Assembly: GCF_001704295.1 (NCBI RefSeq)
Contig: NZ_CP012334.1
Location: 124,001-188,000 of the forward strand
Length of the DNA stretch: 64,000 nucleotides
Source of the DNA: Bordetella sp. H567
GTDB taxonomy: Bacteria; Pseudomonadota; Gammaproteobacteria; Burkholderiales; Burkholderiaceae_B
Direction of reading: 5' to 3'
Both the position numbers and the translations under genes were made by a program. Below are positions 35,043 to 45,746 of the stretch, piece by piece (the stretch's first letter is position 1; every line of letters begins with the position of its first letter). Below the pieces are notes generated by a model. That model did not search any database, was not told the DNA's origin, and was given only the letters and a program-made list of their open reading frames with translations.

Positions 35043-36092
35043 TCATGACGGCCATAGGGCCGCCCCCTTCGCGTCGAAGAAATGCTGGTGCTGCGGCGCC
35101 CAATCCAGGCGGACGGATTCGCCGGCGACGACCGCGGCATGTCCGGTCAGGCGCACGGCAATGCCGGCGTTGGCGCCGACCGCGCAGGTAACGATGGAAT
35201 CCGCGCCGAAGTATTCGACACCCTGGACGACGGCGGGACGGCCCTGCGCAGCCAGGCGTATGTGTTCGGGCCGCACGCCCAGGCGGACGGCGGTGGCCGG
35301 CGCGCCCGCGACCGCGGGTTCACCGGTGCCGGCCACGACCTGTGCGCCGCCCACGCTGTCCAGCATCAACAGGTTCATCGGCGGCGTGCCGATAAAGCGC
35401 GCGGCGAATTCCGTGCCGGGACGCGCGTACAGGCCGTCGGGCGTATCGCGTTGTTCCACCGTGCCGTTGCGCAACAGCACGATCTGGTCGGCCATGCTCA
35501 TGGCTTCGGTCTGGTCGTGCGTGACGTAGACCATGGTGATGCCCAGCTGGCGCTGCAGAGACCGGATCTCGCGGCGCATATCGTGGCGCAGCTGGGCGTC
35601 CAGGTTGGACAAGGGTTCGTCCATCAGGCAGACCGGCGCCTCGGAAATCACCGCGCGGCCCAAGGCGACGCGCTGCTGCTGGCCGCCGGACAGCTGCGCG
35701 GGCTTGCGGTCCAGCAGTGCTTCCAGTCCCAGCAATTCGGCCACGCGCGCCAGGCGGCGGTCGTAGTCCGTACGCGGTTCCTTGCGCACCCTCAGGCCGA
35801 ACAGGATGTTTTCCCGTACGGTCAGGTGCGGGAACAATGCATACGACTGGAAGACCATGGCGATGCGGCGCTGCGCCGGCGGCAGATGCGTCACGTCGCG
35901 CCCGCCGATCAGGATGCGGCCGGAGCTGGGCGTATCCAGGCCCGCGATCATGCGCAGCGTGGTCGACTTGCCGCACCCCGACGGCCCGAGCAAGACCGTG
36001 AAGCTGCCCGCCGGCACGACGATATCGATCTCGCGGATCGCGGCGGTATCGGCGTACCGCTTCGTCAACTGCTCCAGAACGATGGCTGCCAT
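35043..36092 (-). CDS. ABC transporter ATPase, UgpC/MalK type
   Basis: 349 residues. Walker A GPSGCGKST (36-44), Q-loop MVFQSYALFPHLT, signature LSGGQQQRVALGRA, Walker B CLMDEPLSNLDA, switch His in YVTHDQTEAM. A C-terminal TOBE regulatory domain (about 240-349, VRLGVRPEHI) identifies the MalK/UgpC class that powers import of sugars and glycerol phosphates. First gene of the operon (ATPase, binding protein, permease, permease). A LacI-type operator is 43-60 bases upstream. Confidence 0.95.
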   Translation of the reverse strand: MAAIVLEQLTKRYADTAAIREIDIVVPAGSFTVLLGPSGCGKSTTLRMIAGLDTPSSGRILIGGRDVTHLPPAQRRIAMVFQSYALFPHLTVRENILFGLRVRKEPRTDYDRRLARVAELLGLEALLDRKPAQLSGGQQQRVALGRAVISEAPVCLMDEPLSNLDAQLRHDMRREIRSLQRQLGITMVYVTHDQTEAMSMADQIVLLRNGTVEQRDTPDGLYARPGTEFAARFIGTPPMNLLMLDSVGGAQVVAGTGEPAVAGAPATAVRLGVRPEHIRLAAQGRPAVVQGVEYFGADSIVTCAVGANAGIAVRLTGHAAVVAGESVRLDWAPQHQHFFDAKGAALWPS

Positions 36093-36134
36093 GTCCCCTC
36101 GGTCTCAGGCTGCGGCCGGACTATTGTGACTGCA

Positions 36135-36152
36135 AATGAAATCCTTTTCATT
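36135..36152 (-). promoter_or_regulatory. LacI-type operator upstream of the ABC transporter operon
   Basis: AATGAAA, TCCT, TTTCATT: a near-perfect dyad 43 bases ahead of the ATPase start. The core TGAAATCCTTTTCA differs at one position from the operator in front of the regulator gene (37246-37259). Confidence 0.75.
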
Positions 36153-36205
36153 GTGCAGTGCGAACATGACCGGACGATGGCATGCAAGCGCGCGGACGTC
36201 GACGG

Positions 36206-37225
36206 TCACGGCGAGGGCGCAGCGGCCGCGACGGTGCCGCCCGCCATCAATCGATGCGGCAGGCGCAGCGACACGGCGGATTCGCCGCGCAGGCGGGCCA
36301 GCAATTGCGCGCACGCCGTGGCGCCGATATCGCGGCTGGGTTGTTCCACGGTGGTCAGCGGGGGCACCATCAGCGCCGCGAGGTGCATGCCGTCGAAACC
36401 GCATACCGACAACGCTTGCGGCACGTGCAGGCCCAGGGCGCGCAGTTGCGCAATGACCGACACCGCCAGCAGGTCGTTGGAACAGAACAAGGCGGTGGGC
36501 GCGGGACGCTCCCGCAAGGCCTGGCGCAATATGCCGACATCGGCGGCGGTGTGCGAGGGCATGGGCAGATGCGCGGGCGGCGGCAGGCCGAGTTTCCGGG
36601 CGCAGGCGCGCGCGCCTTGCAGGCGGCGGCGCGCGCGATCGGAAGCCGCCAGGGGACCGGTCACGAGGGCAATGCGCGTATGGCCCTGGCCGGCCAACCA
36701 ACAGAGCATATCGCCGGCCGCCGCCATGTTGTCCACCGACACGCAGGGATGGGACGGCGATTCGTTGTAGACCAGAACATAAGGCAGCCCGTCCTCGGCC
36801 AGCTCGCGCAAGGTGGCACTGCGCGCGGCGTTGGCGACGGCCAGCAGCACGCCCTCCACCTGGTGATCGATCAGGCTGTGCACGGCAGCGGCTTCGCGCG
36901 TCACGTCGTAGCCCGTCGTCGTCACCATGATGCTGTAGCCATTGTCGTGCGCCCAGGCCTCGGCGCCTTCGAAGCATTCCGCGAACACCGGATTGCGCAG
37001 CGTGGGCAGCGCCATGCCGATGGTGCGGGTGCTGCCCGAACGCAGGCCGCTGCCCAGGCGGTTGGGCCGGAAGCGCGATTTGCGCGCCACGCGTTCGATG
37101 CGCTGCAAAGTGTCCGGCTTCAGCAGTTGCGGCCGGTTGAAAGCGCGCGACACGGTGGCCGGGGACACACCCGCGTCACGAGCGATGTCCAGAATCGAGG
37201 GCCGGTGCAGAGGTTTGCTGGGCAC
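36206..37225 (-). CDS. LacI family transcriptional regulator
   Basis: 339 residues. Residues 9-55 are a LacI helix-turn-helix with hinge: SILDIARDAGVSPATVSRAF and LQRIERVARKSRFRPNRLGS. The effector domain follows (RTIGMALPTLRNPVFAECFE, SVDNMAAAGDML, CSNDLLAVSVIAQLRALGLH). It lies directly upstream of, and in line with, the ABC operon, and matching operators precede both genes, so it is most likely the operon repressor, induced by the transported compound. Bases 36093-36205 contain the operon promoter and operator. Confidence 0.94.
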   Translation of the reverse strand: MPSKPLHRPSILDIARDAGVSPATVSRAFNRPQLLKPDTLQRIERVARKSRFRPNRLGSGLRSGSTRTIGMALPTLRNPVFAECFEGAEAWAHDNGYSIMVTTTGYDVTREAAAVHSLIDHQVEGVLLAVANAARSATLRELAEDGLPYVLVYNESPSHPCVSVDNMAAAGDMLCWLAGQGHTRIALVTGPLAASDRARRRLQGARACARKLGLPPPAHLPMPSHTAADVGILRQALRERPAPTALFCSNDLLAVSVIAQLRALGLHVPQALSVCGFDGMHLAALMVPPLTTVEQPSRDIGATACAQLLARLRGESAVSLRLPHRLMAGGTVAAAAPSP

Positions 37226-37245
37226 GGGCAGGGGTCTCTGTGGAT

Positions 37246-37259
37246 TGAAATCGTTTTCA
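37246..37259 (-). promoter_or_regulatory. LacI-type operator upstream of the regulator gene
   Basis: TGAAATCGTTTTCA, a dyad with a central CG step typical of LacI-family sites, 21 bases before the lacI-type start. It lies in the gap shared with the divergent amidase gene and could affect that gene too. Confidence 0.75.
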
Positions 37260-37451
37260 CCTTAAAAGCCGTGCATGACACCGTTATTGCAGTGCAGCGC
37301 GCGGCGCTTTGGGGGAATACACGAATGGTCATGGGCCGGGGGGCTGGCACAATTGCTGCTGGAACACGCCGGCGCCGCGCGCGAGCGGGACGCGGGAAGG
37401 TCTCGATGCCGCATGCACGGGCACGGACCGCATGCGCTGGGAAGTTATTGA

Positions 37452-38741
37452 ATGGCTATGGTTTTGAATCAGTTGACGGTGCTGGACGCCGTCCGCATGC
37501 TGCAACGGCGCGAACTGTCCGCGGTGCAGCTGATGCGCGCGTGCTTCGCGCGCATCGAGCAGCGCGAGGACAGCGTGCACGCCTGGGCCGCGCTGGACAA
37601 GGACGCGGCGCTCGCGCGTGCCCTGTTGCTGGATAAGGGCCCCATCACCGGTCCTCTGCATGGGCTGCCATTCGGCGTCAAGGATGTGTTCGACACGCAG
37701 GATCTGCCCACGGCCTACGGCTCGCCCATCTACCAGGACCACCGTCCTGAAGCGGACGCGGCCGCCGTGACGCGTTGCCGCCAGGCCGGCGCGCTGGTGG
37801 CCGGCAAGACCGTCACCACGGAATTCGCCACCTTCAAGGCGCCGCTGACGCGCAACCCGCACAACACCGCCTATACACCGGGCGGCTCGTCCAGCGGTTC
37901 GGCGGCCGCCGTCGCCGACTTCATGGTGCCGTTCGCACTGGGCACCCAGACCGCCGCGTCGGTGATCCGGCCGGCCGCCTATTGCGGCGTGGTGGGCTTC
38001 AAGCCCAGCTTCGGCACGATTCCGCGCGACGGCATCAAGACCCTGGCCTCTTCGCTGGATACCGTGGGCTGTTTCACCCGGACGGTCGACGATGCCGGGC
38101 TGATCGCCTCGGTGCTGATGGACCAGCCGGCACTACGCCGGCTGAACTACGACGGCCCGCCGCGCGTGGGCATCTACCGCACCCCGCAATGGCGCCACAC
38201 GCTGCCGGAAACGCGCGAGGCCTTGGCGCAAGCAGCGGAAACACTGGGGCGCGCCCGCGCGGTGGTCCAGGAAGTCGACCTTCCGCCGGAATACTGCGCC
38301 CTCGTGCAATTGCAGTCGGACATCATGGCCCATGAAGCGACGCGTTCGCTCGCCGTGGAACGGGAACGGCATGCCAGCCAGATCAGTCCGGGACTTCAGG
38401 CGCTGCTGCAGGGTGGCGACAAGATCGACGCGGCCAAACACCAGGCCAACCTGCAGCGGGCGGCCGAGATGTACGCCCGCGTGGGCGGGTGGTTCGAACG
38501 CTTCGACGTCCTGCTCACGCCCAGCGCGCAGGGCGAGGCGCCTTTCGCCGACCAGGGAACGGGCGACCCGCTGTTCGGGCGCGTGTGGACGCTGTTCGGC
38601 CTGCCATGCGTGCATCTGCCCTTTGCGACCGGGCCGCACGGGCTGCCGGTGGGCCTGCAGGCCGTGGGACCGAAAGGCGACGACTACCGGCTGCTGTGCA
38701 TCGCCAAGTGGATGCACGACAAGCTGCGTCCGCAAGGCTGA
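37452..38741 (+). CDS. amidase signature family hydrolase
   Basis: 429 residues. The Ser-cisSer-Lys triad is visible: Lys77 (LPFGVKDVF), cis-Ser146 (PGGSSSGSA) and nucleophile Ser170 (GTQTAASVIRPA), with the usual 24-residue spacing between the serines. Members hydrolyse aryl and alkyl amides, indoleacetamide, allophanate and others; the substrate is unknown. The start at 37452 follows GGAAG; the Met at 37458 is an alternative. It is divergent from the LacI gene, 226 bases away, and may belong to the same catabolic function. No terminator is visible after it. Confidence 0.92.
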   Translation: MAMVLNQLTVLDAVRMLQRRELSAVQLMRACFARIEQREDSVHAWAALDKDAALARALLLDKGPITGPLHGLPFGVKDVFDTQDLPTAYGSPIYQDHRPEADAAAVTRCRQAGALVAGKTVTTEFATFKAPLTRNPHNTAYTPGGSSSGSAAAVADFMVPFALGTQTAASVIRPAAYCGVVGFKPSFGTIPRDGIKTLASSLDTVGCFTRTVDDAGLIASVLMDQPALRRLNYDGPPRVGIYRTPQWRHTLPETREALAQAAETLGRARAVVQEVDLPPEYCALVQLQSDIMAHEATRSLAVERERHASQISPGLQALLQGGDKIDAAKHQANLQRAAEMYARVGGWFERFDVLLTPSAQGEAPFADQGTGDPLFGRVWTLFGLPCVHLPFATGPHGLPVGLQAVGPKGDDYRLLCIAKWMHDKLRPQG

Positions 38742-38786
38742 GCCGGCGCGGGCGATGGCGCGCCGCACGCGCACGATCTCAGGGGT

Positions 38787-39104
38787 TCAATAGCCCACGG
38801 TCAGCGCCGGCAGGTCGACGGTGATCCGCGACCTGGCCAGCGCCAGCGCGGCGTGGTGCGCGAATTCCTGGGCGCGGCGCGTGTCCAGCGCCAGCAGGTC
38901 ATAGCCCAGCGCATCGGCCACGCCCAGTATCTTGTCCAGCAGCAGCACCTTGCCACTGGGGCGCAAGGGCTCGCATCCGAAGAACTCCCAGTTCCGGTCG
39001 AACCATTCCCGCGCCCGCGCCGTGCCTTCGGGCGTCAGTTCCACCTGGGTGACCAGGTGGATGGCCCGTCGGGCATCGTAAAGGATGGAGACGTCTGCGC
39101 GCAT
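38787..39104 (-). CDS. small conserved-looking protein of unknown function
   Basis: 105 residues from ATG 39104, with a GGAGGG ribosome binding site. No signal peptide or membrane helix. Alternating strand and helix (ADVSILYDARRAIHLVTQVE, GTARAREWFDRNWEFFGCEP, KVLLLDKILGVADALGYDLL) suggest a compact cytoplasmic alpha/beta protein. I do not recognise a family. It is 101 bases downstream of the DUF1840 gene on the same strand, and 45 bases from the convergent amidase. Confidence 0.65.
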   Translation of the reverse strand: MRADVSILYDARRAIHLVTQVELTPEGTARAREWFDRNWEFFGCEPLRPSGKVLLLDKILGVADALGYDLLALDTRRAQEFAHHAALALARSRITVDLPALTVGY

Positions 39105-39205
39105 TGGTCTACCCTCCTGTCGCTGCGCGACTGCCTGCCGCGTCGCGCGGCGGTGGGCCGGGGGTACGAACCTCCGGCATAAGGGTCATGCGCTGCCGTG
39201 GCGCG

Positions 39206-39550
39206 TCACCACGACGAGGCCAATTCCCACGTCACGTTCACGCCCTTGGCGAGCGCTTTCTTCATCAAGTCCAGCAGCGGATAGGCGCGCTGCTGCAGCC
39301 CCACGGGCCTTGCCATGGGGTGCACCGCCGGCGCGTCCGGATCGTTTTCGTGGTCCTCGGGATGGTGGGGGGCCAGCGCTACCGCCTTTTCGATACCGGC
39401 GATTGCCTGTGGCAATTGCTCGGGCGTGAACACGCCGCGTTCCGGGAATGCATCGGGCACGGTCTTTCCCGCCGCCCGCAGCAAGGGGGCGGCGTGGTGC
39501 GAGAGCATCAGGACTTCCGCGCCGGCTTTGGAGCGAAACGAGATCAGCAT
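39206..39550 (-). CDS. DUF1840 domain protein
   Basis: 114 residues from ATG 39550 (ribosome binding site GGAATC); the longer frame to 40372 is antisense to the RHS gene. The start MLISFRSKAGAEVLMLSHHA and central EQLPQAIAGIEKAVAL with a C-terminal PLLDLMKKALAKGVNVTWEL are characteristic of DUF1840, a short cytoplasmic family of unknown function common in betaproteobacteria. Divergent from the RHS gene across 138 bases; not an obvious immunity protein because it lacks a signal peptide. Confidence 0.82.
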   Translation of the reverse strand: MLISFRSKAGAEVLMLSHHAAPLLRAAGKTVPDAFPERGVFTPEQLPQAIAGIEKAVALAPHHPEDHENDPDAPAVHPMARPVGLQQRAYPLLDLMKKALAKGVNVTWELASSW

Positions 39551-39688
39551 GGTGTGATTCCAGGGTCTTTCATCAGAGACGAATTCATACACTACCCCAA
39601 CGCGGCAAGGCTGCCAATCGCACGCTAGGCGCAGGACGTCGACAGGCCGCGCACCGGGCGCCGGCGCGTGCGTCCGGAGGGCATGAAG

Positions 39689-42600
39689 ATGGGGATGGGC
39701 GCTGGGCGCATCGGTCGCGTGGGCAAGGTCGTCGCAGCGGCCGCGGTGGCGGCGGTCTGCGCAGGCATGGCGGCGTGGGCATACGGCGCGGCGGCCGCCG
39801 GTTCGGCGGGCCGGGCCGCCGCGGCCGCGGCGTATGCACCGCAAGCGTCCGCGGCGCCACACGGCCCGGCCGCGGCGCCGACGCATGAAGGGACCTGCGC
39901 GGTGTCCCGCTTGGGACAGCCTTGCCCGGCCGGCGATACGGCCGCGCAGGGCGCGCCGGCGCCGATGCTGAACCTGGGCGCCGGCAATCCCATCCATCTG
40001 GTCACGGGCAACAAATACCAGCGCGAGGTCGACCTGCCCGGCCCGGGTGGCGGCGTGGGCCTGGAGCTCGTCCGGCACTACAACGCGATGGACACGCGCG
40101 CCGGGCCGCTGGGACGCGGATGGAGGTTCTCCTACGACACGCGCCTGCACTGGCGCATGGCCGATGGCCGCGCGCAGATCGCCCAGGCCGACGGCAGCCG
40201 CATGGACTTTCGCTGCCATGCGACGTGCCTGCCGCTGGGCCATGCGGCGGGCCGGCTGGAACGGCGGCAAGGCAGCGACATCCGATGGCGCTGGCAATGG
40301 CGCGACGGCCGCACGCTGCATTTCGACGCCGCCGGGCGGTTGGCGCGTATCGACGGCGCGGATGGGCATCATGTCCGCATCCTACGCGATACTACGCCCG
40401 GCGCGACGGCGGGCGCGATCGCCGAGGTGGTGGACGAAGCGGGCAAGGCGCTGCGCTTCACCTACGAAGCCGGCCTGGCCGGCGTCCGGCTGGCGCGCAT
40501 CGACACGCCCCACGGCCGCTACCTCTATCGCCACGATATGCCGTCCAGGCGTATGGACGAGCAGCAGCCCCGCGCCAGGAACGCCACGCCGGGCGGTCCT
40601 GCCGTCCCATCCGCAGGCTCGGTGCAGGCAGCTGGACAGCAGGCGCGAGAGGAGGCCGACGGGGATCCCACGGACACGCGTACTCGGGCCGGCAAGGGCC
40701 CACGCCGCGCATTCCGGCTGAGCACGGTCGTGCACCCGGCGGGATGGCAGCGCGAATACGCCTACGAACCCGCGCTGCAAAGCGGCAACCCCTATCTACT
40801 GACCGGCATCGCGTGGCGCGTCGGCGATGGCGCCGCCCCGCTGCGCACGCATAGCTGGGCCTACGACGGACAGGGCCGTGCCGTGCTGTCGATGCATGGT
40901 GCCCTGGACGCCGCGCGCGACCGCGTCGAAATCGGCTACATCGCAACGCCACAGTCCGACGGCACGGCAGGCTTGACGCGCGTGCGCGGCCCGGCGGGCA
41001 CGACGGATTTCCATACCGTCATCCGCGGCGGACGCCCGCTATTGCTGCGCGTGGACGGCGCGGGATGTCCGGGCTGCGCGGCGCCCGGGCTGCAAGCGGA
41101 CTACGACGCAGGCGGCCGGCTGACGCGCTTGAACGGCCTGCATCTGGCGCGGCGCGCGGCTTCGCGCGCCGGTAGCGATGCGCGCCCCGACGATGGCGCC
41201 TTGCTGGCGCTGCGCGCTACGGATTCCGGATGGCCGGGCCTGGCCATGTCCTTCAATACGTCGGACGCGCGCGGCCGCCTGGCTGGCTGGTCTTCCGATG
41301 CTACGGGCGAGGAAACGCGGCGGGAAGACGACGACGCGCGAGTGATGGAACGGCGTTATGCCAACGGCGATGTCTGGCGGCATGCCTACGACGATGCCGG
41401 CCGCCCCGTGGAGATCATCATGCGTTCGGCGACACACGCGCTGCGGACCACGATCGCGTGGCGTGGCGGTTCGCCGGCACGCGTGGATCATCCGCACGAA
41501 CGCGAGACGCGCCGCCACGACAGCGGGGGGCGGCTCGTGGCGCGCACCGTGCATCGTCCCGCGCTGGCGCCCGGCGATACGGCCTATGGCTATCGCGAAC
41601 GCTACACCTGGGATGAACACGGCCGCCTGCTCCGGCACGAACTGCCGGAAGGCGGCCGGCTGACCTATGCCTACGATGCGGCCGGCCGCGTGGCCCGCAT
41701 CGCGTGGGAGGACCGCGGCAAAATCCAGGAGCTGCTGCGCGCCTTGCCCCAAGGCGGTTACGTGCATGGCAACGGCCTGCGCACGCAAGGCCTGCTGCGC
41801 CACGGCGACCTGGATGCCCTGATGGTGGACGACCCCGCGATGCCGGGCCGCGCGCCCATACTGCTGCAGCGCCTGCGCTATGACGCCGCCGGCCACATCG
41901 CGGGAGAGCGCTTGCACGTCGCCGGCTGGCACGGCGCGTACGCCTACGGCCATGACGGCGAGGGCCGCCTGGCCAGCGCCGCTGCCACGCTGGCATGGCA
42001 TGGCGAAGGCGCGCCGCATCCGCATGTACCGGCTTTCCGCGGCGATGCGCCAGCGGCTTCCCTCACGCATGCCCCGCACGCCGCGGCGCACCCACCCGCC
42101 ATCGATCGCACCGCGACACGCATCTGGCGCCATGCGTGGCGAGCCGGGGGCGACGCACTGGCCACGCAGGACGGTGCCACGACGCAGATCCATCGGGCGC
42201 GGCGCGACGCCAGCGGCCTGCCCATCGCGCATGGCGAGCTGCGGCTGCACTACGGCCCGGACAGAAGGCTGGCCAGCGTGGCGCGGGGACACGTCGAACT
42301 GGCGCGCTATACGCACAACGCCTACGGCGAACGCATCCGCCGCCGTTCCCAGGACCGCACGGAGGATTATCTCTATGCATCCAACCGGCTGGCCGCGATC
42401 GCACGCCCGCTTCCCGCAGGCGAAATGGGCGTGGTTCAACGCTTCGTGTATGCGGGCTGGGTGCCGGTGGCGATGATCCTCTATCCCCGGCCGCGCCCGT
42501 TGGGCCGCGCCGACGGCCCAACGCACCCGCCGGTCTTCCATGCGGTGCATGCGGACGCCATCGGGCTGCCCCACGCCATTACCGATGCCGGCCGCCAGGT

Positions 42601-43837
42601 GCGCTGGCGCGCATTGTGGTCGCCCACGGGCGCCGCCATCGCGATCGGCGGCGACCTGTCCATGCCGCTGCGCCAGCCCGGCCATGTCCACGACCCCGCA
42701 ACGGGCCTGCACGACAACTACCTGCGCACCTACGATCCCCGGGCCGGCCATTACCTGGAACCGGATCCCGCCGGCCCCATGCCCGATACACAGGCCTACG
42801 GCTACGCGGACCAGCAGCCGCGCCGCCATATCGATCCGCACGGCCTGCTGCTGTTCGCCTTCGACGGTACGAGCCGCGATCGCGGCGCGCGCACCAACGT
42901 GGCCCTGATGAGCGGATGGTACGCGGACGGCACCGTGTTCTACCATCGCGGGCCCGGCTTCGCGCGGCCGCGCATGGTGGACGCCGCCACGGGCGCCTCA
43001 TCGCCCGACATCCTGGAGACGCAATGGAATGCGCTGCTGCGCGAGATCGCGGCCAGGGGCCATGCGGGTACGCTCGCGATCGACCTGCTGGGCTACTCGC
43101 GCGGGGCGGCGCTGGCCATGCACTTCGGCAACATGATCGCCGAGCGCCATCGAGCCGGCCGGTTCTGGACGCGCGATCCCGTGCTGGGCACGGTCAGCGC
43201 CTGCGCGGACCTGCGCTTTGTCGGGCTGTTCGACGCGGTCGCGCAGTTCGGCGTACTGGGCTCGCGCAACGAGGACTACAACCTGGCGGTATCCGCGGAA
43301 TGGCGCTGGGTGGCGCACGCCGTGGCGCTGCATGAACGCCGCAGGCTGTTTCCGCTAAGCGTGCCTCCGGAAGCCAGTCCCAACGTGGTCAGCGCGCCGT
43401 TCATCGGCGCGCATGGCGACATCGGCGGCGGCTATCTTCCCCAGCCGGCAGACCTCGAAAGCGCACGGCCGGGCGGCGACCTGTCGGACGTCGCGCTCGC
43501 ATGGATGCTCAAGCAGGCCGCGGACGCCGGTGCGGCCTTCCTGCCCCCGCCCGCGGCGTTTCAACGCATCGACAACCCCGTGCTGCATGACGAACGCGGC
43601 CGCCGGGGCCGGCGCGCCGGCGAAGACCGCGCCGTGCTGCAAGGCGGCGGCGACACGCTGGCGGCGACCCAGGGCGAGCACCCGCGATACGGCGACGCGC
43701 CGCGCGCCGAGGTCGAGGCCTTCATCCACCGCGTGCGGGGGTGGACCGACACCGACGAATCCGCCGTGGGCACGGTAGACATGGCGGGCTATCGCGACTG
43801 GCTGCGGCGGACGCTGGATCTGCAGCTTCCATCGTGA
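39689..43837 (+). CDS. exported RHS-repeat protein with C-terminal Tle1/DUF2235-type lipase domain
   Basis: 1,382 residues from ATG 39689, eight bases after GGAGG; ATG 39683 and GTG 39668 are in frame. An Ala-rich hydrophobic helix (about 11-33) is a signal or anchor. A DUF6531-like motif ([20 protein letters not shown], from residue 99) precedes YD repeats (YDAGGRL, YDDAGRP, YDAAGRV) and the RHS core ending in HIDPHGL (about 1045-1052), the autocleavage consensus of RHS toxins. The C-terminal 330 residues match DUF2235/Tle1 lipases: FDGTSRD (from 1058), GYSRGAA with nucleophile Ser1137, LFDAV with Asp1182, [10 protein letters not shown] with His1242. Predicted product: a lipase or phospholipase toxin inside an RHS shell. 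No VgrG, PAAR, chaperone or immunity gene is adjacent. Confidence 0.88.
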   Translation: MGMGAGRIGRVGKVVAAAAVAAVCAGMAAWAYGAAAAGSAGRAAAAAAYAPQASAAPHGPAAAPTHEGTCAVSRLGQPCPAGDTAAQGAPAPMLNLGAGNPIHLVTGNKYQREVDLPGPGGGVGLELVRHYNAMDTRAGPLGRGWRFSYDTRLHWRMADGRAQIAQADGSRMDFRCHATCLPLGHAAGRLERRQGSDIRWRWQWRDGRTLHFDAAGRLARIDGADGHHVRILRDTTPGATAGAIAEVVDEAGKALRFTYEAGLAGVRLARIDTPHGRYLYRHDMPSRRMDEQQPRARNATPGGPAVPSAGSVQAAGQQAREEADGDPTDTRTRAGKGPRRAFRLSTVVHPAGWQREYAYEPALQSGNPYLLTGIAWRVGDGAAPLRTHSWAYDGQGRAVLSMHGALDAARDRVEIGYIATPQSDGTAGLTRVRGPAGTTDFHTVIRGGRPLLLRVDGAGCPGCAAPGLQADYDAGGRLTRLNGLHLARRAASRAGSDARPDDGALLALRATDSGWPGLAMSFNTSDARGRLAGWSSDATGEETRREDDDARVMERRYANGDVWRHAYDDAGRPVEIIMRSATHALRTTIAWRGGSPARVDHPHERETRRHDSGGRLVARTVHRPALAPGDTAYGYRERYTWDEHGRLLRHELPEGGRLTYAYDAAGRVARIAWEDRGKIQELLRALPQGGYVHGNGLRTQGLLRHGDLDALMVDDPAMPGRAPILLQRLRYDAAGHIAGERLHVAGWHGAYAYGHDGEGRLASAAATLAWHGEGAPHPHVPAFRGDAPAASLTHAPHAAAHPPAIDRTATRIWRHAWRAGGDALATQDGATTQIHRARRDASGLPIAHGELRLHYGPDRRLASVARGHVELARYTHNAYGERIRRRSQDRTEDYLYASNRLAAIARPLPAGEMGVVQRFVYAGWVPVAMILYPRPRPLGRADGPTHPPVFHAVHADAIGLPHAITDAGRQVRWRALWSPTGAAIAIGGDLSMPLRQPGHVHDPATGLHDNYLRTYDPRAGHYLEPDPAGPMPDTQAYGYADQQPRRHIDPHGLLLFAFDGTSRDRGARTNVALMSGWYADGTVFYHRGPGFARPRMVDAATGASSPDILETQWNALLREIAARGHAGTLAIDLLGYSRGAALAMHFGNMIAERHRAGRFWTRDPVLGTVSACADLRFVGLFDAVAQFGVLGSRNEDYNLAVSAEWRWVAHAVALHERRRLFPLSVPPEASPNVVSAPFIGAHGDIGGGYLPQPADLESARPGGDLSDVALAWMLKQAADAGAAFLPPPAAFQRIDNPVLHDERGRRGRRAGEDRAVLQGGGDTLAATQGEHPRYGDAPRAEVEAFIHRVRGWTDTDESAVGTVDMAGYRDWLRRTLDLQLPS

Positions 43838-44054
43838 ACACCCCCCAATGGGCCCCGCCAGCCGCGGATCGCGCCGTCCCGATCGCTACGCCTGCCGCGG
43901 CAAGCGCGGCGTCCCGGGCACCGGTGCCTATCGGCGCCGTATCGCCGTATGCCGGCCCCGGCGGGCAGGGCGGCGGCGGGATAAATCACGGTATCATCCC
44001 GTAATTCGCGGCATTGCGTCCCGCCGCCTGTTCTCCCGTCTTTTCCGAGTCCCC

Positions 44055-45740
44055 ATGCTCCCTGAGCAACAGCACCTTCTTGTCTCTCTACTGCAAAACG
44101 CCGTCGGCACCCTGATGCCGGAAGCGCGGCCCGTCATCCTGCTGGAACGCCCCAAGGTCGCGGCCCATGGCGACGTGGCCACCAATGTCGCCATGCAGGT
44201 GGCCAAGGCCGCCAAGCGCAATCCGCGCGAACTGGCGCAGGCCATCGTCGACGCCTTGAGGGCCGACGTCCGCGCGCGCGACATCGTCGACGCGGCCGAA
44301 GTGGCGGGACCCGGCTTCATCAATATCCGCGTTACCGCGGCGGCGCGGCAAGCCGTGCTGGCCGCCATCGCGGCGCAAGGCGACGCCTACGGCCGCGCGG
44401 CGCGCCATGGCGAAAAAGTGCTGGTCGAATTCGTCTCGGCCAATCCCACCGGCCCGCTGCACGTGGGCCATGCGCGCCAGGCGGCGCTAGGCGATGCGAT
44501 CTGCCGCCTTTACGACGCCGTGGGCCATGACGTCACGCGCGAGTTCTATTACAACGACGCGGGCAACCAGATCCAAAACCTGGCCATCAGCGTGCAGGCG
44601 CGCGCGAAGGGCCTCGGGCCGGACGCGGCCGGCTGGCCGGAAGACGGCTACAAGGGCGAATACATCGTCGACATCGCCAAGGAATTCATGGCCGGCGCCG
44701 CCGTGCGCGCGGCCGATGGCGAGGAAACCGTCGCCACCGGCGATGTCGAAAACCTGGAGGACATCCGGCGCTTCGCCGTGGCCTACCTGCGCTGCGAACA
44801 GGACCGCGACCTGCAGGCCTTCGACCTCACCTTCGACAACTTCTTCCTGGAAAGCTCGCTGTACAGCACCGGCCGCGTCGAACAGACCGTCGCGCAGCTG
44901 ATCGCCAGCGGCCATACCTACGAAGACGAAGGCGCGCTGTGGCTGCGCACCACCGAACTGGGCACCGGCGACGACAAGGACCGCGTGATGCGCAAGCGCG
45001 AAGGGGGCTACACCTACTTCGTGCCGGACGTCGCCTACCACGTGAACAAATGGGAACGCGGCTACCGCTGCGCCGTCAACGTCCAGGGCAGCGACCATCA
45101 CGGCACCGTGGCGCGCGTGCGCGCCGGCCTGCAAGCCTTGGACCTCGGCATTCCCAAGGACTATCCCGCCTACGTGCTACACAAGATGGTCAAGGTGATG
45201 CGCGGCGGCGAAGAGGTCAAGATCTCCAAGCGCGCCGGCAGCTACGTCACCATGCGCGACCTGATCGACTGGGTGGGACGCGATGCCGTGCGCTACTTCC
45301 TGATCCAGCGCCGCGCCGATACCGAATTCGTGTTCGACGTCGACCTGGCGCTGTCGCAAAGCGATGAAAACCCGGTCTACTACATCCAGTACGCCCACGC
45401 GCGGATCTGCTCCATGGTGGGCCAGTCCGGCGAAAGCGAACCGGACATCGCCGCCGCCGACATCACGCGATTGACGGCCCCGTCGGAATTCGCGCTGATG
45501 CAGCGCCTGGCCGAATTCCCCGGCGTCATCCAGCTCGCCGCCCAGGAACTGGCACCGCACCACGTGGCCTTCTGGCTGCGCGACTGCGCGGCTGACTTCC
45601 ACGCCTGGTACAACGCCGAACGCGTGCTGGTCGACGATGTCGCCCTGAAGCGTGCCCGGCTGCGGCTGGCGGCGGCCACCCGGCAGGTGGTGGCCAACGG
45701 GCTGGCGCTGCTGGGCGTTTCCGCGCCCCAGCGCATGTAG
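44055..45740 (+). CDS. argS: ArgS, arginyl-tRNA synthetase
   Basis: 561 residues from ATG 44055 (conserved start [14 protein letters not shown]). The N-terminal additive domain covers 1-110; the class I signature is [20 protein letters not shown] (HVGH as the HIGH motif), and the KMSKS region is replaced by [12 protein letters not shown], normal for ArgS. The anticodon-binding helical domain is at the C-terminus, ending RM. It charges tRNA-Arg. A longer frame from 43848 is discarded. In the 217 bases upstream a TATCAT (43992-43997) may be the -10 box; nothing else is seen there. Confidence 0.97.
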   Translation: MLPEQQHLLVSLLQNAVGTLMPEARPVILLERPKVAAHGDVATNVAMQVAKAAKRNPRELAQAIVDALRADVRARDIVDAAEVAGPGFINIRVTAAARQAVLAAIAAQGDAYGRAARHGEKVLVEFVSANPTGPLHVGHARQAALGDAICRLYDAVGHDVTREFYYNDAGNQIQNLAISVQARAKGLGPDAAGWPEDGYKGEYIVDIAKEFMAGAAVRAADGEETVATGDVENLEDIRRFAVAYLRCEQDRDLQAFDLTFDNFFLESSLYSTGRVEQTVAQLIASGHTYEDEGALWLRTTELGTGDDKDRVMRKREGGYTYFVPDVAYHVNKWERGYRCAVNVQGSDHHGTVARVRAGLQALDLGIPKDYPAYVLHKMVKVMRGGEEVKISKRAGSYVTMRDLIDWVGRDAVRYFLIQRRADTEFVFDVDLALSQSDENPVYYIQYAHARICSMVGQSGESEPDIAAADITRLTAPSEFALMQRLAEFPGVIQLAAQELAPHHVAFWLRDCAADFHAWYNAERVLVDDVALKRARLRLAAATRQVVANGLALLGVSAPQRM

Positions 45741-45746
45741 GTCGCC

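Noticed and set aside
38787-39550. the two small genes upstream of the RHS gene as immunity proteins
   Set aside because: Both are on the opposite strand and lack signal peptides, whereas known Tle1 immunity proteins are periplasmic or lipoproteins; DUF1840 is also widespread without RHS genes.
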